From NCBI GenBank assembly GCA_024653795.1, contig JANLHY010000425.1, positions 1 to 12,331 on the forward strand: DNA of 12,331 bases. The letters are read 5' to 3'. Below the pieces are notes generated by a model. It did not search any database. It saw only the letters and a list, made by a program, of their open reading frames with translations, and was not told where the DNA came from. Made by a program: the position numbers and the translations under genes. Positions within the stretch are counted from its first letter, which is position 1. The number at the start of each line of letters is the position of its first letter. Below, in pieces: positions 1 through 6,195 of this stretch. Source of the stretch: Candidatus Brocadiaceae bacterium (GTDB lineage: Bacteria; Planctomycetota; Brocadiia; Brocadiales; Brocadiaceae).

Positions 1-1050
1 CAGATCGGTAATACTCTTGGTCGTCGTGGTAATGGAACCAGCCCCTACCGTTACCCGAAAATTAATTTTCATATTTTTCTCTTCATCTTTTACGACGCAC
101 TTCTCAGCTTCGTTTGTCAGCAGGCCCGAGACTCTATTGAGTTCTTCTTTATCAATTTCTGGTAATACGATTAAAAACTCGCTATCCCCACACCTCGAAA
201 TTATATCTGATGACTTAATGTGTTTTTGTATGCACCTTGCAACCTCTATAAGGACACGATTCCCCATAAAATATCCATATCGATTGTTAATCGATTCGAG
301 GTGATCTATATTCATCAGAATACATGATAATGGCTTGTTTTGTGTCCGTGCCCGGTTAAACTCATTTTGCAAGATTACGAGAGAATATCGCCTGTTATAG
401 ACGTTGGTTAAACTATCGCGTATGGCATGCTGATTGACCATATCGTTTAATTGGTGTATTCTTGCGTTTAAGCTCTGCAAATTCTTATCGTGTAATTTCC
501 TTTCGTCGATATTCATTAAAATACCATTGTAATGGGTGACATTACCCCATTCGTTCTTGACGCAATTCAGGGAATCGGAGATCCACACATAAGACCCATC
601 TTTTTTCAAGAGTCGGTATTCTATCGTTGCTTCACTTCCATTCTGTAATTTTTGGATTTGCGCCGACACCATTGCTCTGTCTTCCGGATGTACCAGTTGG
701 AGTAGGATGTTTTGCGTCTTGTAAATTTCCTCTGGTTTGTGTCCCACAACTTTTTCTATCCCCTCACTAATATATTTTACAGAACCATCAAACGTGGAAA
801 TGTACACAATCTCCGGAATAATACCCATGACGCTGTGGAATAATTTTTCAGATACGGTATTCGTTTTGTTCTCTGTCGATTTGTTGTGCCCCTCGCCATA
901 AATGAAAAACTGTAAGGTACAGCAAAAAGCCAGAACTACTAAACCGAAGATAATTCCTTCCAGTTTAAAAATACTTACTATCGCACAATTCACGGCAATA
1001 ATGGCGCCGAGAGTGCAGTAGTTATATTTGCTGATATATTTTTTTAACAT
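1..1050 (-). CDS. Membrane PAS-GGDEF protein with degenerate GGDEF site (partial, 3' end off window)
   Basis: An uninterrupted reading frame of 350 codons runs from the ATG at 1048-1050 off the left edge. Two hydrophobic segments at about residues 13-28 and 33-50 form a membrane anchor. A PAS-type sensor domain follows at about 70-185, with HPEDR near residue 122 and the YRLLKKDGSYVWI strand near 146-158. A short helical linker then leads to a GGDEF domain from about 208, where RDSLTNVYNRR at 211 matches the usual RDxLTGLxNRR. The catalytic positions are poor: LMNIDH at 245-250 has Asn for the first metal-binding Asp, LESIN replaces FKxIN, GYFMGN has Asn264 for Asp, and the signature is GDSEF (288-292). 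The inhibitory site reads KSSD instead of RxxD. From family knowledge these changes should abolish diguanylate cyclase activity, so a regulatory or ligand-sensing role is inferred. The ATG overlaps the ftsH stop (ATGTTAA), implying translational coupling. The C-terminus, and any following EAL domain, is not visible. Confidence 0.85.
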   Translation of the reverse strand, partial: MLKKYISKYNYCTLGAIIAVNCAIVSIFKLEGIIFGLVVLAFCCTLQFFIYGEGHNKSTENKTNTVSEKLFHSVMGIIPEIVYISTFDGSVKYISEGIEKVVGHKPEEIYKTQNILLQLVHPEDRAMVSAQIQKLQNGSEATIEYRLLKKDGSYVWISDSLNCVKNEWGNVTHYNGILMNIDERKLHDKNLQSLNARIHQLNDMVNQHAIRDSLTNVYNRRYSLVILQNEFNRARTQNKPLSCILMNIDHLESINNRYGYFMGNRVLIEVARCIQKHIKSSDIISRCGDSEFLIVLPEIDKEELNRVSGLLTNEAEKCVVKDEEKNMKINFRVTVGAGSITTTTKSITDL

Positions 1051-2903
1051 GGTTCTTTTTTCCCGTTAGTTTTGTGAAGTTCCTCTAAAAGTATTTTTAG
1101 TTCTTCTCCATCGATAACTTCCTTTTCCATCAGTGTTTTTGCCATACCCTGTAATATTTCTTTTTTTTCGGTTAATAACGTTTTTACACGATGAAACGAT
1201 TCGTCCACGATCTTCTTAATTTCAAGATCAATTTCCCGTGCAGTTTCTTCGCTGTACTCCTTGCTGGCCGCAAATCCTCCGCTTAAAAAGAGTGGTCTGT
1301 TACCTTGTTCGAACGTTACCAGCCCCATCTTTTCACTCATGCCGTACTCTTTGACCATCATCTTGGCAATTTCGGTAGCCTTTTCCAGATCATTCTGTGC
1401 GCCTGTTGATATTTCGTTGAAGATAATTTCCTCTGCGATTCTTCCCCCCAGTAAGATGGCGATACGATCCAGGAGTTCTGACCTTGTCATCAGGTATCGG
1501 TCTTCTGTAGGTTTTTGTAATGTATACCCAAGCGCTCCGATGCCACGGGGAATCATCGATATTTTTCGTACCGGGTCTGCATGCGGTAAAGAGCACGCCA
1601 CCAGCGCATGACCTGACTCGTGATGAGCGACAATCTCCTTTTCCTTTTTATTCATCAATCGTTTCTTCTTTTCGAGACCAGTCATAATGCGGTCGATTGC
1701 CTCTTCGAATTCCGGCATACTTACGGCCTTTTTATTTCTCCTTGCTGCGAGCAAGGCTGCTTCGTTGACGAGATTGGCAAGGTCAGCGCCGACGAATCCC
1801 GGAGTCATGGCTGCAACGGAGTGTAAGTTGAGGTCCTTCTCCAGTTTCACCCCTTTTGCATGCACCTTAAGAATTGCTTCTCGACCGTGGAGGTCGGGCC
1901 GGTCAACAACTACCTGGCGATCAAACCTGCCGGGTCTCAAAAGGGCAGAGTCTAACATCTCGGGGCGGTTGGTGGCACCCATGATAATTACGCCCTTATT
2001 GGAATCAAATCCGTCCATTTCGACCAGCAATTGGTTCAGCGTCTGTTCCCGTTCATCGTGTCCGCCCATAGGATTTATGCCTCGCGCCTTGCCCAGGGCG
2101 TCAAGTTCATCGATAAAGATAATGCAGGGAGCTTTCTGATCCGCCTGGTTGAACAAATCCCTCACCCGTGCGGCACCCACGCCGACGAACATTTCGACAA
2201 ATTCTGAACCGCTTATATTAAAGAATGGCACTCCAGCCTCGCCTGCAACGGCCTTTGCCAGGAGTGTTTTTCCTGTTCCCGGTGCGCCAACCAGGAGAAC
2301 ACCTTTCGGTATTTTTCCACCCAGGGCGCGGAATTTTTCAGGGGTTTTCAGAAACTCGACAATTTCCTGGAGTTCTTCTTTTGCTTCATCGATTCCCGCC
2401 ACATCGTCGAAGGTTACATTTAGATCTTCCTGGGCATAAAGACGCCCTTTGCTTTTGCCAAAGGTCATAATACTACTTGCCGGGCCGAATCGTTTAAAAA
2501 CAAAACGCCAGATTACGAATAAAATGAGTAAAGGCACCACCCATGAGAAAAAAAACGTTTTAAACCACGGGCTTTCATATTGTCCTGCATACCTTACGCC
2601 CATGGATTCAAGGTCTTTTACCATGCCAGGGTCGTCCACACGGGCCGTGGTAAAAACGGCATTTTTTGTCGTACCGCGTTCTGTCTCTCGCAGTTTGCCG
2701 CGAATCATGGTATTCGTAATATAACATTCCAGCACATTCCCATCTTTGACCAACTTTTTAAAATCGCTGTACGTAATGTTCCTTACTCCGGGATTCATCA
2801 AATACATTTGCAAGAGAATGAAGAATCCAAAGGCGATAATAATATGCCAGATTGAAAATTTCTTAGGCATTTTGAACTGTATCTTTTTGAAATCTTTGAA
2901 CAT
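1044..2903 (-). CDS. ftsH: ATP-dependent zinc metalloprotease FtsH
   Basis: A complete 619-residue membrane AAA+ protease, close to the usual FtsH length, that degrades misfolded membrane proteins and short-lived regulators. An N-terminal membrane segment (about 18-36) is followed by a periplasmic region and a second membrane segment (about 115-137). The AAA module has Walker A GAPGTGKT (206-213), Walker B IIFIDELD (261-268) and the second region of homology with GATNRP and RPGRFDR (309-329). The pore-loop region FVGVGAARVRDLF begins near 239. The protease domain has the zinc motif HESGH (428-432), where Ser replaces the more usual Ala, and Asp505 in TGAQND as likely third zinc ligand. The start is supported by AAGGAG five bases upstream (2909-2914). 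A sigma70-like promoter lies at 2970-2998. The stop overlaps the start of the PAS-GGDEF gene by 7 nt, so the two probably form a transcription unit. All catalytic residues are present, so activity is expected. Confidence 0.97.
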   Translation of the reverse strand: MFKDFKKIQFKMPKKFSIWHIIIAFGFFILLQMYLMNPGVRNITYSDFKKLVKDGNVLECYITNTMIRGKLRETERGTTKNAVFTTARVDDPGMVKDLESMGVRYAGQYESPWFKTFFFSWVVPLLILFVIWRFVFKRFGPASSIMTFGKSKGRLYAQEDLNVTFDDVAGIDEAKEELQEIVEFLKTPEKFRALGGKIPKGVLLVGAPGTGKTLLAKAVAGEAGVPFFNISGSEFVEMFVGVGAARVRDLFNQADQKAPCIIFIDELDALGKARGINPMGGHDEREQTLNQLLVEMDGFDSNKGVIIMGATNRPEMLDSALLRPGRFDRQVVVDRPDLHGREAILKVHAKGVKLEKDLNLHSVAAMTPGFVGADLANLVNEAALLAARRNKKAVSMPEFEEAIDRIMTGLEKKKRLMNKKEKEIVAHHESGHALVACSLPHADPVRKISMIPRGIGALGYTLQKPTEDRYLMTRSELLDRIAILLGGRIAEEIIFNEISTGAQNDLEKATEIAKMMVKEYGMSEKMGLVTFEQGNRPLFLSGGFAASKEYSEETAREIDLEIKKIVDESFHRVKTLLTEKKEILQGMAKTLMEKEVIDGEELKILLEELHKTNGKKEPC

Positions 2904-2908
2904 GTACG

Positions 2909-2914
2909 CTCCTT
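2909..2914 (-). promoter_or_regulatory. Ribosome binding site of ftsH
   Basis: On the minus strand AAGGAG lies five bases before the ATG at 2901-2903. It is one of the strongest Shine-Dalgarno matches in the window and fixes the ftsH start. Confidence 0.8.
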
Positions 2915-2969
2915 AAATTGAAATTACACCATGTGAATATTCAGGGAACAGATCGAATTGTTATAAATT

Positions 2970-2998
2970 ATTCTATCACAAAGCGCGGCATCGCACAA
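2970..2998 (-). promoter_or_regulatory. Putative sigma70 promoter upstream of ftsH
   Basis: On the minus strand TTGTGC (2993-2998, -35, 3 of 6 consensus bases) is separated by exactly 17 bp from TAGAAT (2970-2975, -10, 5 of 6). It sits 67 bp before the ftsH start, in the 179-bp gap after the SLOG gene. I see no GC-rich hairpin plus T-run terminating the upstream operon in this gap, so read-through into ftsH is also possible. Confidence 0.45.
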
Positions 2999-3082
2999 AA
3001 GAACTTTGAGAAATTTAAAAAAGAAACAAATTGATTGAGTTTCGTCTTGCATTCAAACTATATGCTTTAAAATACCAATCTC

Positions 3083-3562
3083 TTAACCTGTTTTAAAGGG
3101 TGAAATTGTTTTACCTGTGTGTGAAATGTCTGTAATGAGCTTTTCAATACTTCCACCCGGTAAGGCATAGGCGACAAATATTTCATCCGCCAGTTCTGCC
3201 ATGAAACGGTTCCTCCGGTTGGCTGTTTCACTGGTAACTCGTTTAATTTTTTCGTCAAATGGTGTAACGATCAACAGTCTATTTTTATCCATGGCATCTT
3301 TTAATTCGGGTTCTAGTCTCTTTTTAAGACCTCTCGCCAGTGCAACTATAATGGGCTGGTCTCCTTTTAGCAGGTAGTGCAAAACGTCTTTCTCTATTTT
3401 GGAATGGAAGCCGCTGATGATGCACCTTCCAGCCTCACGTTGTGCAATGGCCCAATCATAACATTTGAGCACCACACCGGCTGGCACTTGCCGACTGCAC
3501 AGAAAAGCCGTTTTGGGCAGTTTTAATATTTTGTTGTTCCCTACTGTTGCAAATATTTTCAA
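3083..3562 (-). CDS. Stand-alone DprA-like SLOG (Rossmann-fold) protein
   Basis: A 159-residue protein that resembles the Rossmann core of DprA/Smf without the extra domains of full DprA. Visible hallmarks are an N-terminal strand with a CSRQVP motif (22-27), the loop ISGFHSKIEKDVL (49-61) that corresponds to the DprA SG...H segment, the strand PIIVALARGL (70-79), and RRNRFMAELADEIFV (116-130) followed by PGGS (135-138). The last motif matches the RNR and GG loops of SLOG proteins. From family knowledge SLOG domains bind nucleotides, nucleotide-derived signals or single-stranded DNA. The exact ligand here is unknown. It is the last gene of a four-gene operon. The start is TTG (3560-3562), chosen because the similarity begins at once (MKIFATVG). 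It is in the same frame as the upstream gene, separated only by its TAA and one AAA codon. No strong Shine-Dalgarno is seen, which fits translational coupling. Confidence 0.75.
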   Translation of the reverse strand: MKIFATVGNNKILKLPKTAFLCSRQVPAGVVLKCYDWAIAQREAGRCIISGFHSKIEKDVLHYLLKGDQPIIVALARGLKKRLEPELKDAMDKNRLLIVTPFDEKIKRVTSETANRRNRFMAELADEIFVAYALPGGSIEKLITDISHTGKTISPFKTG

Positions 3563-3565
3563 TTT

Positions 3566-3916
3566 TTAATCAGGATAGGCAATTCTTTTTGCTGATTTGG
3601 CAAGCTCTCGCGATATCTTTTTAGTAATTTCGCCCTTTATCAAGGCGTGAGCATTGTTGGCGGGTTTTGGGTCATGCACACATTCTAGCCCCAATTCTCT
3701 GGGTTGCTGTGCTTTTAGATAATACAACCTAAACCTATGGATATCTTGAATACTATCCTGGCAGGTGGTTAATCTTTCAACGTTTACAGAAAGGCCATAC
3801 TCTCCTTTTTTTAATTGAAATGCGCATGATGTAAGCGTGCCATCATCCCTTACATAATTAGGATCGATAAAGGGAACTCTTCTCAGCAGATTATCATTAT
3901 CCAGTATGACTTCCAT
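3566..3916 (-). CDS. Small conserved-looking protein of unknown function (SLOG operon, gene 3)
   Basis: A 116-residue soluble protein that I cannot assign to a named family. Visible features are LLRRVPF near residue 10, an acidic DDGTLTS stretch (24-30), the strand GLSVNVERLT (41-50), and a polar C-terminal half with HDPKPANNAHALIKG (81-95) followed by a Lys/Arg-rich helix. There is no signal peptide or membrane segment. The start ATG overlaps the stop of the preceding gene as TAATG (one shared base), and the next gene begins 3 nt after the stop. It must therefore be co-translated with its neighbours. The fixed position inside a compact operon argues for a partner role in the same process as the TIGR04255 and SLOG proteins. 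The role itself is inference, and an adaptor or a toxin/antitoxin component are both possible. Confidence 0.75.
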   Translation of the reverse strand: MEVILDNDNLLRRVPFIDPNYVRDDGTLTSCAFQLKKGEYGLSVNVERLTTCQDSIQDIHRFRLYYLKAQQPRELGLECVHDPKPANNAHALIKGEITKKISRELAKSAKRIAYPD

Positions 3917-4389
3917 TAAAACAGTTCAAGTATTCGAGGCAATAAATGATCAAGCATACCCTCTGAAATACAGGTCTCACCCTCATAAATCAAAACCTCA
4001 TTTGAATTATTGGCATTGAAATATACTTCAGCCTCGTAATTTCCTTTTCTAAGTTCTACCACAATTTCCCCATTAGGGCCGGGTGCAGTAAAGTAAACCG
4101 AAATTCCATGCGCATCAATGACTCTTATAAATGATAATGCATTAACAATGGCACTTTCTGAAGGTTTTTCAGCTCCATAACTATCCCAATTATCTGCATA
4201 ATTTCTAAAACCTAAAATTTTTGAGGCAGCCTTCATGGCTGCATTACTTAATGGAGGCGTATGTGAATAAATATCTATAACAATGCTAGTATTCCATTCC
4301 TGTTGTTCGGTTTCGAATGCTTCTGAAAGATAAATAGAAGAACTTGCACAATGTTTTCTATATAGAGGCGCTTCTTTTAAAGCTATCAT
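3916..4389 (-). CDS. Small protein of unknown function with NWDSYGA motif (SLOG operon, gene 2)
   Basis: A 157-residue soluble protein. I do not recognise a named domain. The most striking segment is NWDSYGAEKPS (67-77), followed by a helix and a strand-rich region with PGPNGEIVVELRKG (103-116) and alternating hydrophobic residues to about 135. This looks like a small alpha/beta fold carrying a beta sheet that faces an aspartate-rich loop. NWD(S/G)YGA-type proteins occur in other genomes as hypothetical proteins, to my memory. The ATG at 4387-4389 lies 32 bp inside the end of the TIGR04255 gene. AAGGGG seven bases upstream supports this start. The stop shares one base with the ATG of the next gene (TAATG). 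Function is unknown. Membership of the operon is the main clue. Confidence 0.75.
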   Translation of the reverse strand: MIALKEAPLYRKHCASSSIYLSEAFETEQQEWNTSIVIDIYSHTPPLSNAAMKAASKILGFRNYADNWDSYGAEKPSESAIVNALSFIRVIDAHGISVYFTAPGPNGEIVVELRKGNYEAEVYFNANNSNEVLIYEGETCISEGMLDHLLPRILELF

Positions 4390-5146
4390 AAAACTTTCCC
4401 CTTGTCATTTCTTTAAATAATGGTGAAATAATCTCGTGGGCATGTGTGCACCATTCCGTCATTTCATTTCTAGTAAACCTGCCTTTTTTGACCATTGCTG
4501 TTTGCCAAACAAGTGTGGGATCATGGGTTTTTTTATCACTGCCTGTTGTTACGTTAATGTGCAAAGCAGACCCATCTTTTAACCCGAATGTTTGATTCAG
4601 GTTCAGACTTTCCATCGGACTGAGTATGTCAAAATGGTTATGCAGTTCTATTTTCAGTGAATCATGTATAAAAGGTAATAAATTATCTTTAACGGTTACT
4701 TGATAATCCTTTAATTTTACAGCATCAATGTAGCGGAGGCTGCAAAAATTCAGGTTGATTTTTTGATTATACGCCTCAAATAGCTTGTTTGTGGACGCCT
4801 CAATCATTGGGAAGAAGGTATCCTTCCAACAATACTTTTTGTCGGTATCATTTACCGTAAAAATGCCGGGACCCAATTGCAGTACAGGCCAAATATTTTC
4901 ACCTTTCCAAAATTGGTAGACGGTGGAATAGTTTAGTAAATCTGCCGGAATACCAGGTATTTTGCATACCACGTGAGGGAAATCGTTTTTCAACAAGGTT
5001 ACCAATTGTCCTAAAGCAATAGCAAAACCCTCATCAAATTCCCGATTGCTGGCCGAATTTATATCTAAATCCCAGCGAATTTCAAATATCACTTCTTGTA
5101 AGGGTGCGTTAGGGAGTTTTTTAATATGTTCGTTACTAGATATCAT
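4358..5146 (-). CDS. TIGR04255 family protein (first gene of SLOG operon)
   Basis: A 262-residue protein that matches the TIGR04255 pattern as I know it: NAPLQEVIFEIRW near the N-terminus (13-25), VLQLGPGIFTVND in the middle (88-100), LRYIDAV (137-143) and a C-terminal helix with the AHE...F motif (236-244). TIGR04255 is described as a sporadically distributed family of about 250 residues with no settled function, a distribution that suggests horizontal transfer. The ATG at 5144-5146 has no good Shine-Dalgarno, but the family N-terminal motif begins 12 residues later, so the start is plausible. A sigma70-like promoter lies at 5211-5239. The stop lies inside the next gene (32-bp overlap). It leads a four-gene operon ending in a DprA-like SLOG protein. 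No membrane segment or signal peptide is visible. Confidence 0.75.
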   Translation of the reverse strand: MISSNEHIKKLPNAPLQEVIFEIRWDLDINSASNREFDEGFAIALGQLVTLLKNDFPHVVCKIPGIPADLLNYSTVYQFWKGENIWPVLQLGPGIFTVNDTDKKYCWKDTFFPMIEASTNKLFEAYNQKINLNFCSLRYIDAVKLKDYQVTVKDNLLPFIHDSLKIELHNHFDILSPMESLNLNQTFGLKDGSALHINVTTGSDKKTHDPTLVWQTAMVKKGRFTRNEMTEWCTHAHEIISPLFKEMTRGKFYDSFKRSASI

Positions 5147-5210
5147 GTTTTATCAAAAATACTACTTAGCTGTTAATATTGGGATAAAGCTATTCCTAAT
5201 AGATTTATTA

Positions 5211-5239
5211 ATTTTATACATTGTTTAATCTGAAATCAA
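5211..5239 (-). promoter_or_regulatory. Putative sigma70 promoter of the TIGR04255-SLOG operon
   Basis: On the minus strand TTGATT (5234-5239, 4 of 6 consensus) is followed after 17 bp by TAAAAT (5211-5216, 5 of 6). It lies 65 bp before the first ATG of the operon, in AT-rich non-coding DNA. The 184-bp gap from 5147 to 5330 holds no other feature that I can see. Confidence 0.5.
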
Positions 5240-5367
5240 GGATTGAGTATTTAAGGGAAATTAAAAATATATAAAAGCAAGAGTCAGTTATTATGATACA
5301 TTTTGATGGAATATTATAATGAAATAAAACTTATTCTTCATCTTCTTCGCCTTCGAGTTCTTTGCCC

Positions 5368-5394
5368 ATACGGTATTTAATGTCGTAGTTGATG
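5368..5394. repeat. Direct repeat, copy A (pair with 6375-6401)
   Basis: 27 bp with the core GTATTTAATGTCGTAGTTG, identical to 6375-6401 at 25 of 27 positions and in the same orientation. The pair brackets the gene-fragment region. It derives from the shared coding motif INYDIKYR. Confidence 0.65.
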
Positions 5395-5417
5395 CCTGTC
5401 CTGAGCGAAGCCGAAGG
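5394..5417. repeat. 24-bp in-frame repeat insertion inside methyltransferase tail
   Basis: A 24-bp segment beginning GCCTGTCCTGAGCG and ending AAGCCGAAGG interrupts the FI|INYDIKYR motif and adds exactly eight codons (PSASLRTG). GAT is present at both borders (5391-5393 and 5418-5420), which could be a 3-bp target duplication. The uninterrupted motif at 6350-6424 shows the ancestral arrangement. The core resembles a short element scattered through many bacterial genomes (from memory). Confidence 0.5.
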
Positions 5418-5503
5418 GATGAAATCTAATTCCTCATCGGTGAAACCGTAATGCTGGGCTAATACCTTGTCTCCTTTTTACAATCGCCAACCTAATCGCC
5501 AAC

Positions 5504-5728
5504 TCATGCAAGGAGGTATCTAACATTACGCCCTCTGCCCTCTGATTTTACCACACCAGCCAATAATAGCTTTTTGATTTCTTTCAACGCTGCCTCGTCG
5601 GAAAGCTTGAACATCTCCCTGCCTGCTTTATTTGTGATGCTTCCATAGTTATCATTCTTGTTATAGTAGGACTTGTCCCTTAAGCATGTCTCTTTGTATG
5701 ACCGTTGCTTGTCGCAGTAAAATGTCAC
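5504..5728 (-). pseudogene. Winged-helix C-terminal fragment (AlbA_2/AAA_4 or Fic-like tail)
   Basis: The open frame has 74 codons from a GTG at 5726-5728. Only the second half looks conserved: GSITNKAGREMFKLSDEAAL then IKKLLLAGVVKSEGRGRNVRYLLA, a winged helix of the kind that ends RecG-like ATP-binding (AlbA_2/AAA_4) proteins and some Fic proteins. From family knowledge these tails bind DNA and follow a large N-terminal domain that is absent here. The first 27 residues are low-complexity, overlap the TGTCACAGTA repeats and contain no recognisable domain. The GTG is preceded by an in-frame TGA, which supports a truncated remnant. The stop lies inside the methyltransferase tail that follows. 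Confidence 0.5.
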
Positions 5729-5755
5729 AGTATGTCACAGTAGCTTGTCACAGCA
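5710..5755. repeat. Four tandem TGTCACAGTA-type repeats
   Basis: Units lie at 5710-5719 (TGTCGCAGTA), 5723-5732 and 5733-5742 (both TGTCACAGTA) and 5746-5755 (TGTCACAGCA). Start-to-start distances are 13, 10 and 13 bp. They span the junction between two gene fragments. They may be the remains of a degenerate linker-coding repeat or a protein-binding array. Confidence 0.55.
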
Positions 5756-5852
5756 AGACATAGTGTTTTGTTGGATCTGTTTGACTCTTTGCTACAGTTT
5801 TAATGATACCTTTTTCCATTAAATTATCCAAATCTCTCTGGGCTGTGCGGCG
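5748..5852 (-). pseudogene. C-terminal winged-helix remnant of a Fic-family gene
   Basis: In the frame offset from the DUF433 gene the sequence reads RRTAQRDLDNLMEKGIIK followed by TVAKSQTDPTKHYVLL and TGA (5748-5750). RRTAQRDL...LxxKGII is the typical C-terminal winged helix of Fic-family proteins. Nothing upstream in this frame continues it, because the DNA there belongs to DUF433. The matching N-terminus of a Fic gene is at 6158-6301. From this I infer that one Fic gene was split and its middle lost. It is non-functional as it stands. Confidence 0.6.
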
Positions 5853-6025
5853 TATTCAAGGCAGGCACGAATATCATCTTTTGTTATATGCGGATAATCC
5901 TGTAGTATTTCATCCTCAGTAACGCCAGATGCCAAAAGCTCAAGAATAAATTCAACTGATATCCTTGTTCCCTTTATAATCGGTTTTCCCCCAAGTATCT
6001 CTTTATTTGCTGTTATTCTTCCCAT
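5819..6025 (-). CDS. DUF433 antitoxin-like protein with altered C-terminus
   Basis: A 68-residue protein. Residues 1-60 match DUF433: ITANKEILGGKPIIKGTRIS (4-23), then VEFILELLASGVTEDEIL, DYPHITKDDI and ACLEYAA. DUF433 proteins are small helical, DNA-binding antitoxin-like proteins usually encoded just before a PIN-like DUF5615 toxin. Here the last eight residues (QPREIWII) come from the out-of-frame coding sequence of a Fic winged helix, so the normal C-terminus is lost by recombination near 5846-5860. No DUF5615 toxin follows. GGAGG seven bases upstream (6033-6037) supports the ATG. The ATG also shares a base with the stop of an unidentified tail (TAATG). The fold may survive, but it is an orphan antitoxin at best. 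Confidence 0.75.
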   Translation of the reverse strand: MGRITANKEILGGKPIIKGTRISVEFILELLASGVTEDEILQDYPHITKDDIRACLEYAAQPREIWII

Positions 6026-6195
6026 TATCTAACCTCCACTTTTAAGATTTTATCATTAATTAATATGTTACTTTTCGCCCTTATCTCAGCAATAATGAGT
6101 TTGATGTTCTTTTCTGCCTCCTGTCGCAAGAGTTTCAAGCCATCCAACGTTGCCGAGTCACACCGATTTTTTTGTAAAAGAATCGCTGACCCTAT
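6025..6195 (-). pseudogene. Unidentified C-terminal gene fragment coupled to DUF433
   Basis: An open frame without an ATG reads, in its last part, DGLKLLRQEAEKNIKLIIAE, then IRAKSNILINDKILKVEVR and TAA, which shares its last base with the DUF433 ATG. A continuous amphipathic helix is likely over the first half. Stop overlap of the TAATG type is typical of real operon partners, so this is probably the tail of the gene that once preceded DUF433. An in-frame TAA at 6196-6198 and the Fic fragment overlapping in another frame mark the upstream breakpoint. I cannot name the family. A short gene starting at a TTG (TTGGATGGC) cannot be excluded. Confidence 0.35.
6033..6037 (-). promoter_or_regulatory. 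Ribosome binding site of the DUF433 gene
   Basis: GGAGG on the minus strand lies seven bases before the ATG at 6023-6025. It decides the start and also lies within the last codons of the preceding fragment (GTG GAG GTT). Confidence 0.65.

Larger units (their letters stand above)
5331..5526 (-). pseudogene. Frameshifted C-terminal remnant of a DNA methyltransferase-like protein
   Basis: Reading from the ATG at 5524-5526 gives MLDTSLHELAIRLAIVK. A shift of one base in an A5 run (5475-5479) then gives GDKVLAQHYGFTDEELDFI, an eight-residue insertion, INYDIKYRMGKELEGEEDEE and TAA at 5331-5333. The YGFTDEELDFIINYDIKYRM type of tail is, from memory, the C-terminus of Eco57I/N6-adenine methyltransferase-like restriction proteins. 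The rest of the protein is absent, so this is a decayed tail. Its 5' end overlaps the stop of the winged-helix fragment at 5504. The family assignment rests on a short motif and is moderate; coding origin is supported by the restored frame and by a second copy at 6350-6424. Confidence 0.5.

Noticed and set aside
17..304. Plus-strand open frame of 95 codons
   Set aside because: It is antisense to the GGDEF domain, whose minus-strand frame has clear family motifs. No ribosome binding site.
1261..2855. Several plus-strand open frames opposite ftsH
   Set aside because: They mirror a highly conserved protease gene. Their translations show no domain and follow ftsH codon structure.
5046..5228. Plus-strand 60-codon open frame with hydrophobic C-terminus
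   Set aside because: It overlaps the N-terminus of the TIGR04255 gene and its promoter, without a ribosome binding site or recognisable sequence.
5710..5755. CRISPR array
   Set aside because: Units are only 10 bp and spaced 10-13 bp apart, so there is no room for spacers.
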